Notes: generated by a model from the letters alone, not told the origin. 64,000 nt of DNA from Isoetes taiwanensis (GCA_021234155.1 JAJEKV010000034.1:5284028-5348027); one strand, 5' to 3'; positions 36,640 to 47,627 are shown, counted from the stretch's first letter. Numbers and translations: made by a program.

Positions 36640-37700
36640 ATAAATGGTGGTAAATATGGAGGTTGTTGAAGAGAACCAGCAGCATTAAAAACAAAAGGCA
36701 CAATTTCACAATAGGACATCTCAACATCTGATAAATCTAAAACAGGATGAACCACATCTGATGTTGATCGACACACAATTGTATCAGAAAGTGAAGGCTC
36801 AGTAACCTCTATCGCGCGCCCTGTAAGAATAGACGAATCAACATGAGGAGTAAGTGGTACGATATCACGGGAAGTAACTGGCGGAAGGACAAAAAGAGAA
36901 ATACATGGATATTTGTTACAGAGGAAGGTAACCAAGCCTCATCACAAGGAGGACCAACAATTGAAGCAAATATAGTTGAAGCATCTATCACTACAAAGGA
37001 TCAGGAGTAGGAATGACAACCAAAGGGGTAATGATACTAGAAGTAAAACCACAAAGAGGCTAAGAGGACTGAAAAGGCTTCAATGTCGAAGAAAGAGTCT
37101 CAGAACCAAGAGCTTGAGAGGAGGCCGGCTTAGAAGGAAAGAGATGACATTGTGGAAACATTGACGTAAGTTCTTTGCCATTAGGCACAGACAGTGCCAA
37201 TTTTTTTATGCCACATACCACTTTTAATAACCACACAATTAGGTATAAGCTGCCCAACTGGAAGTACCGAGTGCCGTCAAGCTTCTCGGGCAAGCTAATT
37301 TTAGGCTCTGATGGCCTCAACTACGAGCTAGAAGCAGCTTCATGCGAAGCAACTCGCTCTCTGCGCTTCCTATTATATGACTGCAACTGCTGGCATACTT
37401 GAACAAGCTGCTGGACTTGCTGTAATAAGGATGAAATCTCCTCCATGGAGACAAAAACCACCCAATGCTGCCAAAGAAATGCTTAGGATCAAAACAGGCA
37501 AGAACCGGTAATGGTTCTAGATCGTATTTAATTAAAGTGGGACAAATCTCGAATTTTGGGACTCGGACTGAAAATGGGACTCATACCCCAGAAAAAAAAT
37601 TTCTGAATTGATTGCTTGAATAGAATTACACATCACACACAAAGAATTGGGTTACTAGTTTTCCTCATAAATTTTACAAACCACTAGTTGGGAAAGTTTT
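36640..37700. other. Unassigned, possible worn retroelement
   Basis: Both strands carry frames of 60-107 codons. The plus-strand frame at 36976-37164 is strongly basic. The minus-strand frame at 37320-37060 has a KLDG-like phrase reminiscent of Copia gag starts, but it is too short and unsupported to name. Confidence 0.25.
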
Positions 37701-37714
37701 TAAGCTTCTCAATA

Positions 37715-40498
37715 TTATCTACCCTCATACAATGATAAAGCATGGAGGTTGCTCATGGCTTTGTCCATCTCCCTTTTTGGGATCTTGTGTGTGTTGTCCT
37801 TTGCAATGTGAGAACTTGGATATGACCATACCACACACTCCACCAATTCCCTCCTTTGAGGATCAGCATGATTTGCCCTCCACTTCTGCTCCCAGCAGTC
37901 GGTGTATTGCTCCTTCAAGTTGCCCTTCTTGTGTCTTCCAATGGGCTCCCAATATTGAATTTGGAATCCAGGACGCAACTCCTCTCCATCAGCCATAGTG
38001 GTGGTTACATCAGAGAGTGCCACCCCTAACCATATTGGACAATCCTCATCATCAGGCCTTACTAGCACAAAGTATCCTTCTTTGATGTCCTCAAAGGGCT
38101 CAGGAAGATCAAACCACTTCGGCTTTGAGGCCTTACTTCCCACAAACCACTTGGAACCCTTGTTAGGACCGAAGTGAACATTCTTAGAGAACCCTCCCAT
38201 CTTGACTCTGGCAAGAACCCGTATCTTAGCTCCATCCCACATGGTTGTTCAGTTTCTAAGCATGTCACAACTTTCTCCCAGTACTTGATTACGGAGTCCA
38301 TGTGATTTTTCTTAAGAGTGGAGGTGTGCTTTCCATTTCGAACATCATCCCAGTGCGTTATATAATCCTTGATGCCCTTCACTAGTTGGCTAGAGTCCTT
38401 GACAGTCTTGAAGGGAGCTAGTGGTTTTGGCTGCCCTTTAGGAATGCACCCCGTTGCCACAACTCGATTCCTTGTACATGCATCCACAACTTGTCACCTG
38501 GTCTCCACTTATATTGCATGATTGGTATTCCATCCCTAACCCAAAATGTGAACTGAAGTGGCTTTGTGTGTCCTGTCAACTGATCCTTACCATCTAGCAA
38601 GTATCCCTCGACAAATGATTTCCAATCTGCAACCTCATCCATCAAGAAAGCCATTGGGTTGGGGTCAATGCAGCTCTCAAACACATCCATTAGTTCAAGG
38701 AGACTAGTCCGTTTTTCTCTCTTGAGCTTGGTGGAGAAAGTTCAAAGAATGCATCTATATCATCATCGTATGCCCAACCATCATGAATCCCACTTTCACA
38801 ACTTTGAATACTCCCCGCTGTCATCAAAGTATGACATTGCCCCAAACATCCATCTATTCTTGTTTTCTTTCCAACGGTTGTCCAATTGAACACATAGCTC
38901 CCTCCGCGGTTGTTTCTCAAGTAAGGAAATCATCCCAAGTCCTTCTTGATTCACTAGACACCTTGGATGTGAGCTTTTTATCGCCTTTGGTAACAAAGCG
39001 GTTGATCATCCATCAAAGCCTCAAAAATAGGTCTTTGATGGGGAATACCTCCTCCCTTCTATCGATCCTTTCTCTAGTGTTCTCAAGCACTTGAAAATAG
39101 AGCTCACATGGAAGTTTGGATCATCCCTCCATAGATCAAGCACAAAATGACCATAGGTTCGGTTCCATGACCATGTGTTAAGACACCCTTGAGACTTACT
39201 TTCATCGAAAAAGCGTTTTGACAACGCAGGTAAAGGATCTAGCTTTGGCAAGATGTGTTGGTCCATCTTATCATGAATTATACAGAAATCTGTCGGTGCA
39301 TCGAGAAAATGTTCTCCTTGCCAATACAACTGTCTACATGATATTTGGTCCCGTTGGTGATCCGCAAATTGCTCCCCTAATTGCCATTCTTTCTTTCTCT
39401 ATTGCGGTTGATGCAAGTGTATCCTTGAGTTGAATGCAAGTGTTGCACTTTGAGAATGGCATGTGTTGTAGGACACTCATGTCCGAGAAGTGAGTGCTCC
39501 ATAACTTGCTGAAATGTGATTGAGAAAGAGGCCTACCTCCTCGGTGGTTTCTAGGATGGAGTTGACCTCTTTAAGGCACTCCTTTTGGATATAGTGTTGT
39601 GGCAACACCCTTTGCACCACTCGCACACCGTGCTTGTTCACCTTCGACTTGTGGGGCATAGATTGAGACATGTACCTCACAAACGAAGACTGCAATGGCC
39701 TTGAGAGTATTTGCTCTAGGTTTCAAAGTGAGTGCATTGCCATGTTGGAACAAACTGTGCCCTTTTCTAACCTGCTCCCGGTATCTGTAGAATGAAGACT
39801 TGCTCACCCCAAGAATCCATCTCAATGCTCTCATACATACATTCAGGCCCCTCAATTGATAAAGTAGCCTTCCTGTGTTTTCATCATAGCTGGAATTCCT
39901 ACACAAGGAGTAGATGAAATTAATCCTATCTTTATGAAGCTGTCCAATGTATTGGGACCTTATCAAGACGAGGTCATCTTGTGCTTGCCTTTGTGTAATC
40001 TAGGTTGCAACACTCTTGTCCCCTAATTGCCTCTAGGTTTTCTTTGGTTGGGGCCATACTTTCCATCCTTTCTAAATATTTGTCACTTCTAGGCTTCTTG
40101 GGCACCCTTGGCTGCCTTTTATGAGAAACATAGCGCCTCTTCCTTGTGATCAAAGGATGCTCATCGACCACCAAATCTTCCACATGGCCTGGGGTGGGCC
40201 TTGCTGTATGTAGTTCAGTAGGGCATTCCAAACTATCACCATTCTTGTGTGTAATATATCTAATAATTGGCCATCTCAACTGAGTTTGGGACTCCAACAA
40301 TCCAGAGCACACAATGCAATCACTATAGCTTCCCTGGGACATGATTGTATCAACTTGGATAAGAAGCTTCACAATGCCAACTCCAAAATGATCATCTCCC
40401 AGCCTTTCATCATTCACACTATCAAAAGGATCAACTGCAGTTATGATGCCCTCTGCAAATACTGTCTCGTTGCAAGGGTGCAACAACAAGAAGGCCAT
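37715..40498 (-). pseudogene. Decayed DDE-type transposase-like gene
   Basis: Successive minus-strand frames read as one broken protein, in order. 40498-39974: N-terminal region ending in a basic, Lys/Arg-rich linker. 39966-39571: a helix-turn-helix-like segment with CMRALRWILGVSKSSFYRYR. 39329-39021: IIHDKMDQ, a likely first catalytic Asp, then a WRDDPN phrase. 38996-38796: LCVQLDNRWKENKNR, a likely second Asp in the LDN...NKN phrase. 38690-38062: GHTKPLQFTF and MQYKW phrases. 38242-37715: a conserved C-terminal region with IQYWEP and DCWEQKW. Order and motifs resemble a transposase family I know from plant genomes only as unnamed proteins. Several frameshifts or stops break it. No terminal inverted repeats were found, so element limits are unknown. 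Confidence 0.55.
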
Positions 40499-40589
40499 CT
40501 TCCTCCATTGGAGCCTAGGGCAATGTCATGTGCTGGGCTTCCTTGGCTCCATTTTGCTCATCTCACATGCTCCCTGAATGAAAGAGCAC

Positions 40590-40890
40590 ACATTAAAACC
40601 ATATACAACCATTTAAACCATTAAATCCATTTAAACTACTTAAACCGTTTAAACCACATAGAACCATTAGAAACATTACAACCATATAACCATTAAAAAC
40701 ATTAAAATCATATAACCATTAAAAACATTAAAACACTATAACCATATAAGCATGTAACCATTAGAACCATTAACCATTAAAAACATTATAACCATTAACC
40801 ATTGAAACCATTAACCATTATAAACATTGTAACCATTAACCATTAACAATTAAAACCATTGTAACCATATAACTATTAAAAACATGGCCC
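40590..40890. repeat. AACCATTA-type microsatellite
   Basis: About 300 bp built from variants of AACCATTAAAAACATTA and ATAACCAT. Simple-sequence expansion without coding function. It directly follows the 5' side of the transposase remnant. Confidence 0.85.
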
Positions 40891-41805
40891 ACGTGGCGCC
40901 TCATCAGCGACCGCTGACATTGCCACGTCAGCAATTCGGACACCCAGGTCACGGACCGCATGGCCCGAAATAACTGCACCCTCTTCCTCTTCCCCCGCGA
41001 CCCGGAAAATCCATTCATTCTTTCTCTGTTCTGTTCTTTCATTCCTTCTCTGAAGCTCCGCCCTTGGCGATCCTTCCAATCTCTCAATTCCGACGTCTTC
41101 TTATGACAGCAGCCTGGCCGACGGATCGGGACGCATCTAGCACCGAGGTTTTTGCGCAGTTTGAGTGTTCGAGCAGGCGTTACTGCCTAAGAAGAAAGTA
41201 AGGTTCTTCTCTGTAAGTTTATAGCTTTTTTTATTGCTTCTTTTTAGTTTTCTGTAAGTCCTTTACTGCACTATTATTTATATTCTTTTATCAGAGGTTC
41301 TTACTATCCCCTGTTTCAATTTCCAGCCCGACAAATTCCTATTCTCGCTTTGCAGACGGGTGTTCAAACATGGAATCAAACACGGGAGCTTCCTCTGCAA
41401 CCAGCAAATCTACCAGGTTTGCTTTTTTAATATGTTCTCTTTTGTGTCCACTGTTTCACTCTATTTCACATCTTTTCACTGTTTTCTGTTTTTCTTTTGT
41501 TTTGTGTTTTTCTTTCTGTTTTCTGTTTTTCTTTCTGTTTTTCTTTTCGCTGTTTCTTCTTCTTAGTTTTTGTTTAATTGAATACCTTGTACAGGCATAA
41601 GTAAGACTAGTGCTAAGACTAGTGGCAAGCAACCGAACTAGGAATCCTCAGAGACAGGTGATAGGAAGAAAAAAACTACAGAGCAGTAACAGAACATTAC
41701 TATGAATGATTCACAACAGAAATTGCTCTAAGAGACTGTTTTTAACTATGATCTAAGAACAGGATTTGCTTTACAGCAAATGCAAATCTTTCTAACTCAC
41801 AGAAT

Positions 41806-41930
41806 ATGTAGCATAATAACAGGGGGTTTTCTTTGTGTTTTTGTACGCTTTTCACTAAGATTTTCCTATGATTTCGTGATGTATTCAAATGGATGTACTA
41901 ATGCGTACATCTAGAGTGCACAATTTCTGA
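41806..41930 (+). repeat. Dispersed repeat, copy A (matches 61155-61270)
   Basis: The segment starting GCATAATAACAGGGG, through a TTTTTGTACRCTTTTCA phrase and TCTAGAGTGCAC, is clearly related to 61155-61270. Both copies are followed by a GCC(A/G)TTGATTTT phrase, so the family unit extends beyond the aligned core. No ends or coding capacity were identified. Confidence 0.75.
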
Positions 41931-42128
41931 GCCATTGATTTTAGCCTTTTTTTTTTCAATGGTCAACAACCAATGGCTCACAACAAAAGCCCTTTTTTTG
42001 TGCATGTGGTGCATAATGGGCACATGAAGGGCCATTGATTTTAGCCTTTTTTTTCCAATGGTCAACAACCAATGGCTCACAACAAAAGCCCTCTTTTTGT
42101 GTGTGTGGTGCATAATGGGCACATGAAG
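41931..42128. repeat. Tandem pair of ~99-bp units
   Basis: The unit beginning GCCATTGATTTTAGCC and ending AATGGGCACATGAAGG occurs twice back to back (41931-42029 and 42030-42128), with minor differences in T-run length and TGCA/TGTG. Each unit contains inverted TCAATGG/CCAATGG motifs. Confidence 0.85.
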
Positions 42129-42129
42129 G

Positions 42130-43195
42130 GCTTGAAGGGCGCATGCAGTGCAGTTTTCCCGCCCGCAACGCGTTTCTTATCATAACTTTTGATCCAGAGC
42201 TCTGTTTGAGATGATTTTTATTGCGTTGGAAAGCTCTCTCCGAGATCTTTTTGATAGTGTATGATATGGATATGTTTGGTTAAGTTATCTAGGCTAAAAC
42301 AGCAATTTTTCGGCCGGGTTTGGTAGGCTTTCTCATCCTACCAGCTGATTAATACAGGATTGCGCTATTGGATATTGTTTTATGGCTCATTCCGAATGAA
42401 GCATGCAAAAAATTACCATGCATTTTTAGATTTTGAGGCAGTTATTAAGCAAATTCCAAGGCTTCTAGATCCTTGTGCTAACAAGCAGAAACGTTTCCCA
42501 CTTTGGTTTCTCACCACAAGAATCCATGGAGGCTAAAGGTTGCTGTTAAATTCCAGTTGAAAAATGTTTGTGTATGGGTGTTGCAAACTTTATGACTTTC
42601 AGAATAATGGGATCAATCTGCTCTATCTTTATGCTAACTTTTACTTATGTTCTATTTGTTTTATTGTGATCAAATTCAAAAGCTACAGGTGATGAAAGCC
42701 TCAAATGAATTCTAGTTTTTTTCTGGTTTGAATTCTAAAATTTTTGTCATCCGGGGGGGGGGACGTCCCTAAGACCCTGAAGGGGCCAAAAAAATTTTTT
42801 TGCAACACAAACCATTAACATCCAACATATAAAAATTAAATCCTCTAACACATAACAACCATTGACATTAACAACCAACACATAACTACCATTGACATTA
42901 ATTAACACAACCATTGGGTCTAACACATTTAAATTAAAATCCCCCTTAAACCCCCTTTGGTTTGGGTGCATATTCACACGGGGGATGACGTAGGGCAGCG
43001 AGAGCCCTCATAATTGTATTTTGCACGTACGAAATCAACACCATATAGTATTTCGCTTGAAATCTTATAGTATTTTGCGAATCTTGTTATACAGTATAGC
43101 AAATTTTATACTTGTATACCCCACAAATGAGGAACTTTACGTACGGTGTAGATTAAAGAATAAGGGGTGAATATGCCTATCCAACAGCTCTCGTT
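42130..43195. other. No recognisable gene
   Basis: Contains a G9 run near 42755 and an AACAACCATTGACATTA-type short repeat at 42810-42930. No gene or terminal repeat was recognised. Confidence 0.45.
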
Positions 43196-43212
43196 GCAGA
43201 CTACACTCGGCT

Positions 43213-44342
43213 TTCTCGACTCGCGATTCGAGAATGCCTCAGCTTGCCAACAATCCAGGAAGTACAAGCCTTATCGAGAATTTCGCCTTTCGCGAGGCGA
43301 AGAGGGGAGTGTACACCCTGGATTGTTATTCAATTGAACAATCTCAAACGTCGTCGAGAATCGACAAACTACCCGCGTCTTTCTAGTCCTCGAAGCTGCT
43401 GCGACCTTTGTGCATTCTCGACTGGCGAAGTCGAGAATGTCATACCAACCAATGCCCCAGTAATGGGTCGCGGGTGCCTCTACCCATTCGAGCCACTCTC
43501 CTTGAACCATGTTGGTGAATATTATTCGAGGGACCGGTCCGATCGGGTGGAGGCCTCGGCGACTAACCCGTGTGGACTCAGTGTCTTCTCGGTGCACAAC
43601 GAGAATGTCGAAAGCCACTCTCCTTCGAACTATCTTCCCTAGATGGTTCGAAGGGAAGTGGCCCTGACTGTCTGCAGGCCTCTGGGTGTCTTCTCGACTC
43701 GTGAGTCGAGAAGACCTGCTAGTCGAGAATCCCAATGCATTCTTCTGTGTCTAGTCCCAGGCGCCTGCAGACAGTTAGCCACTCTCCTTCAAATTATCTT
43801 CCTCGAGTATTGCGAAGGGAAGTGGCTTTGACTGTCTGCAGGCCTCTGGGACAAACCACAGGGGGCTTTCTCGACATGTTTTCTCGTGCATTCTCGACTC
43901 GCAAGTCGAGAATCCCTTAGATAGCCAATTATCATGTGTCTGGTCGTAGGTTCCTCGACCCAGTCAGAGCCACTCTCCTTCGAACCATCTTCCTCGAATA
44001 TTGCAAAGAGGAGGGGCTCGGACTGGGTGGAGGCCTCTGCAACTAACCACAGGGAAATGCATCCTTAAGGCCTCAGCCACCCAACAAGTTTATTCTCTAT
44101 TGAAGACTCGATAATGCCATAGGTTGGCTTGCTGTCTGCATTCTCGACTCGCGAGTCGAGAATGCCTTAAACCCGGCACTCAGGGGTACTACGCATTCTC
44201 GACTGGGTGAGTCGAGAATGCCTTAACCAAAGACTCGAGTACCACCCGAGTCTTTGGTTGGCTAAAGGCATTCTCGACTCGCGAGTCGAGAATGCAGGCA
44301 TCAAGCCAACACTAGGATTCTCGACTTACGAGTCGAGAATCC
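43213..44342. repeat. Palindrome cluster 1, eight copies of TCGACTCGCGAGTCGA family
   Basis: Eight copies lie at 43213-43234, 43413-43439, 43690-43713, 43890-43913, 44138-44165, 44193-44221, 44268-44295 and 44315-44342. The copies at 44138 and 44268 are perfect 28-bp palindromes (GCATTC...GAATGC around the core). Others vary in the central 2-6 bases (for example CTGGCGAA, CGCAA, TTACGA) while the arms stay complementary. A separate hairpin CCAAAGACTCG...CGAGTCTTTGG lies at 44228-44258 between two copies. They sit 5' of the gene starting at 45587. Confidence 0.95.
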
Positions 44343-44491
44343 CTTAGCCATCCAATTATCCTGTGCCTCTAGTTCTAGGTTTAGTCCTAGGTGCCTCTAT
44401 CCTGTCTGAGCCACTCTCCTTCGAACCATCTTCGAATATTGTGAAGGGGAGTGGCCCGGACTGGGTGGAGGCCTCTGGGACTAACCACAGG
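43463..44491. repeat. Five ~85-130-bp foldback units alternating with palindromes
   Basis: Related foldbacks lie at 43463-43573, 43610-43690, 43745-43862, 43935-44053 and 44360-44491. Each has a left arm with GCCACTCTCCTTCGAA and a right arm with CGAAGGGGAGTGGC, with outer arms such as CCTGCAGACAGT pairing with ACTGTCTGCAGG. Two share the leader CCAATTATC directly after a palindrome, so palindrome plus foldback forms a repeating composite unit. No open frame; a structural or mobile role is likely. Confidence 0.85.
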
Positions 44492-44639
44492 GGGATGCTT
44501 TTGAACTGCATCCCTAAGGCCCTAGACCTAGCATTATCTATACACAACTAGCATGCCTAATGTGATAATTTCGGACCGATGCTTCTAAACGTAATGGAAG
44601 GCATTCCAAGCAAAATACTGACGGATGAAACCGTTGAAG

Positions 44640-44910
44640 TTGCTTCGATTTATAGTTCCCATCTTTGAACATCTCTCAACCTAGAGAGTATCTCGACGCT
44701 GAAATATGCTCAACAAGGAAACGATAAATCGGGCGAGCTGTCGGATAGTTCCATGATCAAAACAGGGAGCTGTTCGCGTGTTACTCCGATCCATTGTTTC
44801 CGTGCCCAGCATCTCTCAACCCAGAGAGTATATTTCATCTTCGGACTTTGAAATATGCGGGACAAAGGAAACAATAAATCCGCCGAAGCTTCGAATAGTT
44901 CCATGTTCTA
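44640..44910. repeat. Tandem pair of ~160-bp related units
   Basis: CATCTCTCAACC(T/C)AGAGAGTA and the later phrase GAAATATGC...AAGGAAAC(G/A)ATAAATC occur twice, about 160 bp apart. The minus-strand frame across them repeats a MELF..S.DL.FP phrase because of the duplication. It lies between the palindrome cluster and the divergent gene pair. Confidence 0.75.
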
Positions 44911-44963
44911 TACACATCGGCATGTTGAACACACATAATGAAACAGGAATCTCTGAAACTCAC

Positions 44964-45202
44964 CTCTTCACCGCCAAGAACTCCTTGGGCCATTGTATCC
45001 ACGAGATCCCAAGACCTCACCGAGAGTCTTGGCTTCTTACATTTGGCCTCATCAACAATGCATCCCCATCAAATACTTGTATCAAAGCGATTTTCGCGTA
45101 TCCCTCTTCCATGGCGTTGCAGTGAAGTGTTCCCGTGTCTTGCAGCTCATATCCGCTTGCTACCTTAACCCCGTGCACATCGATCAAGTCAACTATTTGC
45201 AA
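44964..45202 (-). pseudogene. Possible DUF8039-like exon, one in-frame TGA
   Basis: The minus strand reads VDLIDVHGVKVASGYELQDTG then KIALIQVFDGDALLMRP, a TGA at about 45017, and GLGISWIQWPKEFLAVKR ending at a GTGAGT splice donor (44963-44962). The pattern G.(V/I)..G....(L/I)H, (K/V)..(I/V)..V....L..P and a closing (I/V).WP resembles the DUF8039 domain of plant transposon-related proteins. If real, this gene is transcribed away from the FCP1-type gene starting ~385 bp to the right, giving a divergent pair. The match is from memory and weak. Confidence 0.35.
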
Positions 45203-45586
45203 AAAGACATGCAGTTAGAAATAGACAGAGAGTAAGGCGCTGTTAGGAGCTTATAGCGTCGTGGCGCCATCCGTGAACTCGCGAGCAATCGATCTCCGCC
45301 TCCGGTCGCTGTGCGCCCCGCTGCAGAACTAAGCACCCGAAAATCTCCACTGCACTCACCAAGTCCCTGGAAATGAATGAATTTGGAATTGGTGTTTGGG
45401 CGGGCTAAAGCTGGTTGTGCTGTACCCTTAGCCCGCTTTTTTCCCTTGAATGATTGTGTGTCCTTAATTTCAAATTTAAGAACACGCCCGACCTTGTTTA
45501 CGTGCAGTCCTAAAACCTCCAAGACGCGGAAGAGGCTCAATTTACAAGGGAATTCGAGCAGCAAGAAGATGCGGGGGCATACAGAT

Positions 45587-45668
45587 ATGGCGACTCCATC
45601 GAAGAAGCGAGGCGCCAGAGCAGAAGCTGGTTCAAGCGGCACCAAGAAAAGAAAGACAGTGAATCCAG
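45587..45668 (+). CDS. FCP1/HAD-type gene, exon 1
   Basis: The first coding exon starts MATPSKKRGARAEAGSSGTK, a basic, Lys/Arg/Ser-rich N-terminus that looks like a nuclear-localisation segment (KKRKTV follows). An upstream in-frame ATG at 45569 (MRGHTD) is an alternative start. It ends at AATCCAG with a GTGAGC donor. The next exon joins in frame (phase 1) after TGTCTTGCAG at 45730. N-termini of this kind also occur in transposase-like plant proteins. Confidence 0.6.
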
Positions 45669-45730
45669 GTGAGCTCTCAGTTTTGTGTTCGGTGAGGATA
45701 CCTTTACTAATCCATCCTTCTGTCTTGCAG

Positions 45731-45991
45731 CATTCACTGCGGAGACGCTATTGATCACTGGCCGAACTCCGTTCTTCGTTATCGAGGGATTGGAGACAGA
45801 GCTGCTTGATACACCAGCAGATTCTTGGTGGTATGTCGAAGTATCAACAAGTGGGAAGGAGAAAGATCTGTTTCTGTGGCAAAGGGATAAGAAGAGCTCC
45901 GGCGACAAGTACAAGAAGTTCGGTGTTGTGCTCTCCGTCTCTGCGCCAGATTCGAAGCATCTTACATTCTATGTGGAAGACTGCCTGAAGG
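45731..45991 (+). CDS. FCP1/HAD-type gene, exon 2
   Basis: The frame continues AFTAETLLITGRTPFFVIEG through an acidic/aromatic stretch (ADSWWYVEVS, LFLWQRDKK) to YVEDCLK, then a strong GTAAGT donor at 45992. The region is rich in charged and aromatic residues and is not a domain I recognise. If the donor is not used, the frame stays open to a stop at 46078. Joining this donor to the next likely exon leaves the phase one base out, next to CTG sites, so an error or a different splice site is possible. Confidence 0.55.
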
Positions 45992-46088
45992 GTAAGTTCT
46001 ACCATACGAAGAAGTTATCAGTATCTAATTACTCTCACTCTTCAATGAGCAAGTCGAAGGGGAAAGGCCGACGCCTTTAAATTGTTAG

Positions 46089-46866
46089 AACCTTGGGTGG
46101 AAAGATCTGGAAGGGATGAAGGAGGCCGGAACCCTAACATCCAGGGAGCTTAGAATGGAGATTTCCAGGGTGAGGGAGAAGATGTTCAACACCGGGAGCT
46201 TTACGTCCAGTGTGCTAAAGACACTAAAGCACTCGGCAGTTACCCAGGATGTTGTAGTTCAGAAAGAAAAAACTCCAGACAGGACTGCAGATGAAGCAGA
46301 TGAGAGTACATGGGAGGATTCAGATGCTGAAGATGAGGAAGATATGGTCGACTCCCAATTCTTGGATCACGATGAGCAGATTAGGAAATCACAGAGAGGG
46401 GCCCAGAAGATGGAGCGGCTGGCTCAGTATTATCCATTGGGGATATCACACAAGCTGCTACTGGACATCAGACGCCTGAAGGTTTGCACAGGGGATGCCG
46501 TCTTGTTCAACCACAGGGAATTTAATCCAGCACACATGCTGGAGATTCTGAACTTGATGGTGCGACATCCTGTTGCAGATCCAATGCCTGTGGGTGTCAT
46601 ACCATTCAGCAGATCGACAGGTGAGTTGTTCAGCTGGAAGTCTGAGGAAGACCTGAAGGGAAAAGACGTCAGGTTTTGGGTTGTGGACGGCCAGCATTAG
46701 TGAGGGCAGCGCAAGTATTGCGAGCGGAAAAGGAAGTGCCGCGAAAAGGATCAAGGGACGAGATATTCCAAACGAGAATCACGAGTTCTATCGGCGGACC
46801 GCGCCACCAAGGAATTTCGCCCGGCCGCTGCGAGAACACAATAGTAGCAAGTGCGGCTACATAAGG
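46089..46866 (+). pseudogene. FCP1/HAD-type gene, exon 3, VVDGQH motif region, frame break
   Basis: After ATTGTTAG the frame reads NLGWKDLEGM, then about 200 codons with an acidic block (ESTWEDSDAEDEEDM), HKLLLDIRRLKV, and a conserved-looking end VRFWVVDGQH at ~46698. There a TAG TGA follows. A one-base shift restores a long frame (…RAAQVLRAEKEVPRK…), and a third frame carries REHNSSKCGYIR up to a GTAAAT donor. W-V-DGQH(S) recalls the DGQHR motif of ParB/DndB-like proteins, but overall similarity cannot be judged here. I infer one damaged or misread exon, not two genes. Confidence 0.5.
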
Positions 46867-46884
46867 TAAATTCTTGTCTCGATT

Positions 46885-47560
46885 CGGGGCTTTCGACTCG
46901 CGAGTCGAAAGCCCCGCAACCTCTGCTTTCCCGTGTTTCTCTGGGGTATCTCGACTGGGTCGAGAAAGTCCCTTCATACTTCGACTTTCCTGCGCTCCTC
47001 TGACTTTCTCGACTCGCGAGTCGAGATACCCCAGGGCAATAGGGAGAACATTAGAGATTACTGGTTGACGAGTGAAAGCATCGAGTCTTCCCATCCTTTC
47101 TTCCCTCGCCTCTTAGGGCAATGTAGGCGGAGTTTATATCCTAAGTTGCATGGATTCTAAGAGGCTGAACAACTGAGATTTGGGAATGGTGCTTTCACTC
47201 TTGCCTTCATTCTCCTATGTTCTCTCCTGTCCTGTGGGTATTCTCGACTCGCGAGTCGAGAAAGTCCCTTCGATCTTCTCCTCTCCTGTGCTTCTCTGAC
47301 TTTCCCGACTCGCGTGTCGAGAAACTCCAGCGAAATAGAGAGAAGATTAGAGATTAATGGTTGAAGAGTGAAAGCATCGAGCCTTCCCAATCTTTCTTTC
47401 CCCGCCTTTTCGGGCAATGTCGCTTAGTTAATATCCTAAGTTGCATCGTTCGAAGAGGCGTGAAAGCAAAGATTTGGAAATGCGCGATGCTTTCATTATG
47501 GCCTTGACTCTCCTATGTTTCCTCATTTCCTGTGGTTATTCTCGACTCGCGAGTCGAGAA
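46885..47560. repeat. Palindrome cluster 2, six copies inside intron 3
   Basis: The copy at 46885-46916 is a perfect 32-bp palindrome with unique outer arms (CGGGGCTTT/AAAGCCCCG). The copies at 46941-46970 and 47001-47034 carry the same asymmetric flanks (CTGGGGTATC and AAAGTC) in opposite orientation, so they also form a larger inverted pair. The remaining copies are at 47241-47262, 47302-47323 (one-sided changes) and 47539-47560 (perfect core). Confidence 0.95.
47071..47495. repeat. Two ~130-bp foldbacks in tandem-duplicated intron block
   Basis: 47071-47199: the left arm AGTGAAAGCATCGAG..TTCCCA pairs with TGGGAATGGTGCTTTCACT, with CCTCTTAG/CTAAGAGG inside. 47367-47495 is the homologous unit, with GTGAAAGCATCGAG against GCGATGCTTTCATT. 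Each lies between palindromes, the same arrangement as at 43.4-44.5 kb although the arm sequence differs. Confidence 0.8.
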
Positions 47561-47627
47561 ACCCCCTGCATCCTTCTATTTCTTGTTTTCTTCGTGCTCT
47601 GACATTGTGACATTTACTGAATGCAGC

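Larger units (their letters stand above)
46867..47627 (+). other. Intron 3, palindrome- and foldback-filled
   Basis: About 760 bp between the GTAAAT donor and the acceptor TTTACTGAATGCAG. It is built almost entirely of palindromes (46885-46916, 46941-46970, 47001-47034, 47241-47262, 47302-47323, 47539-47560) and two long foldbacks (47071-47199, 47367-47495). The block 46941-47235 is duplicated as ~47235-47540. Nothing else of note lies in it. Confidence 0.7.

Noticed and set aside
41370-41722. First exons of a gene starting MESNTGASSATSKSTR
   Set aside because: A plausible basic/Ser-rich start, but the apparent splice sites leave the frame out of phase and the next segment has stops. Too weak to list as a gene.
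43213-44342. Regularly placed palindromes as a CRISPR-like array
   Set aside because: Spacers are unequal, repeats are true palindromes rather than direct repeats with a leader, and the DNA is a plant nuclear genome.
45193-45645. 150-codon minus-strand frame
   Set aside because: Lies antisense to exon 1 of the FCP1-type gene and its 5' region, and has no recognisable domain; treated as a shadow.
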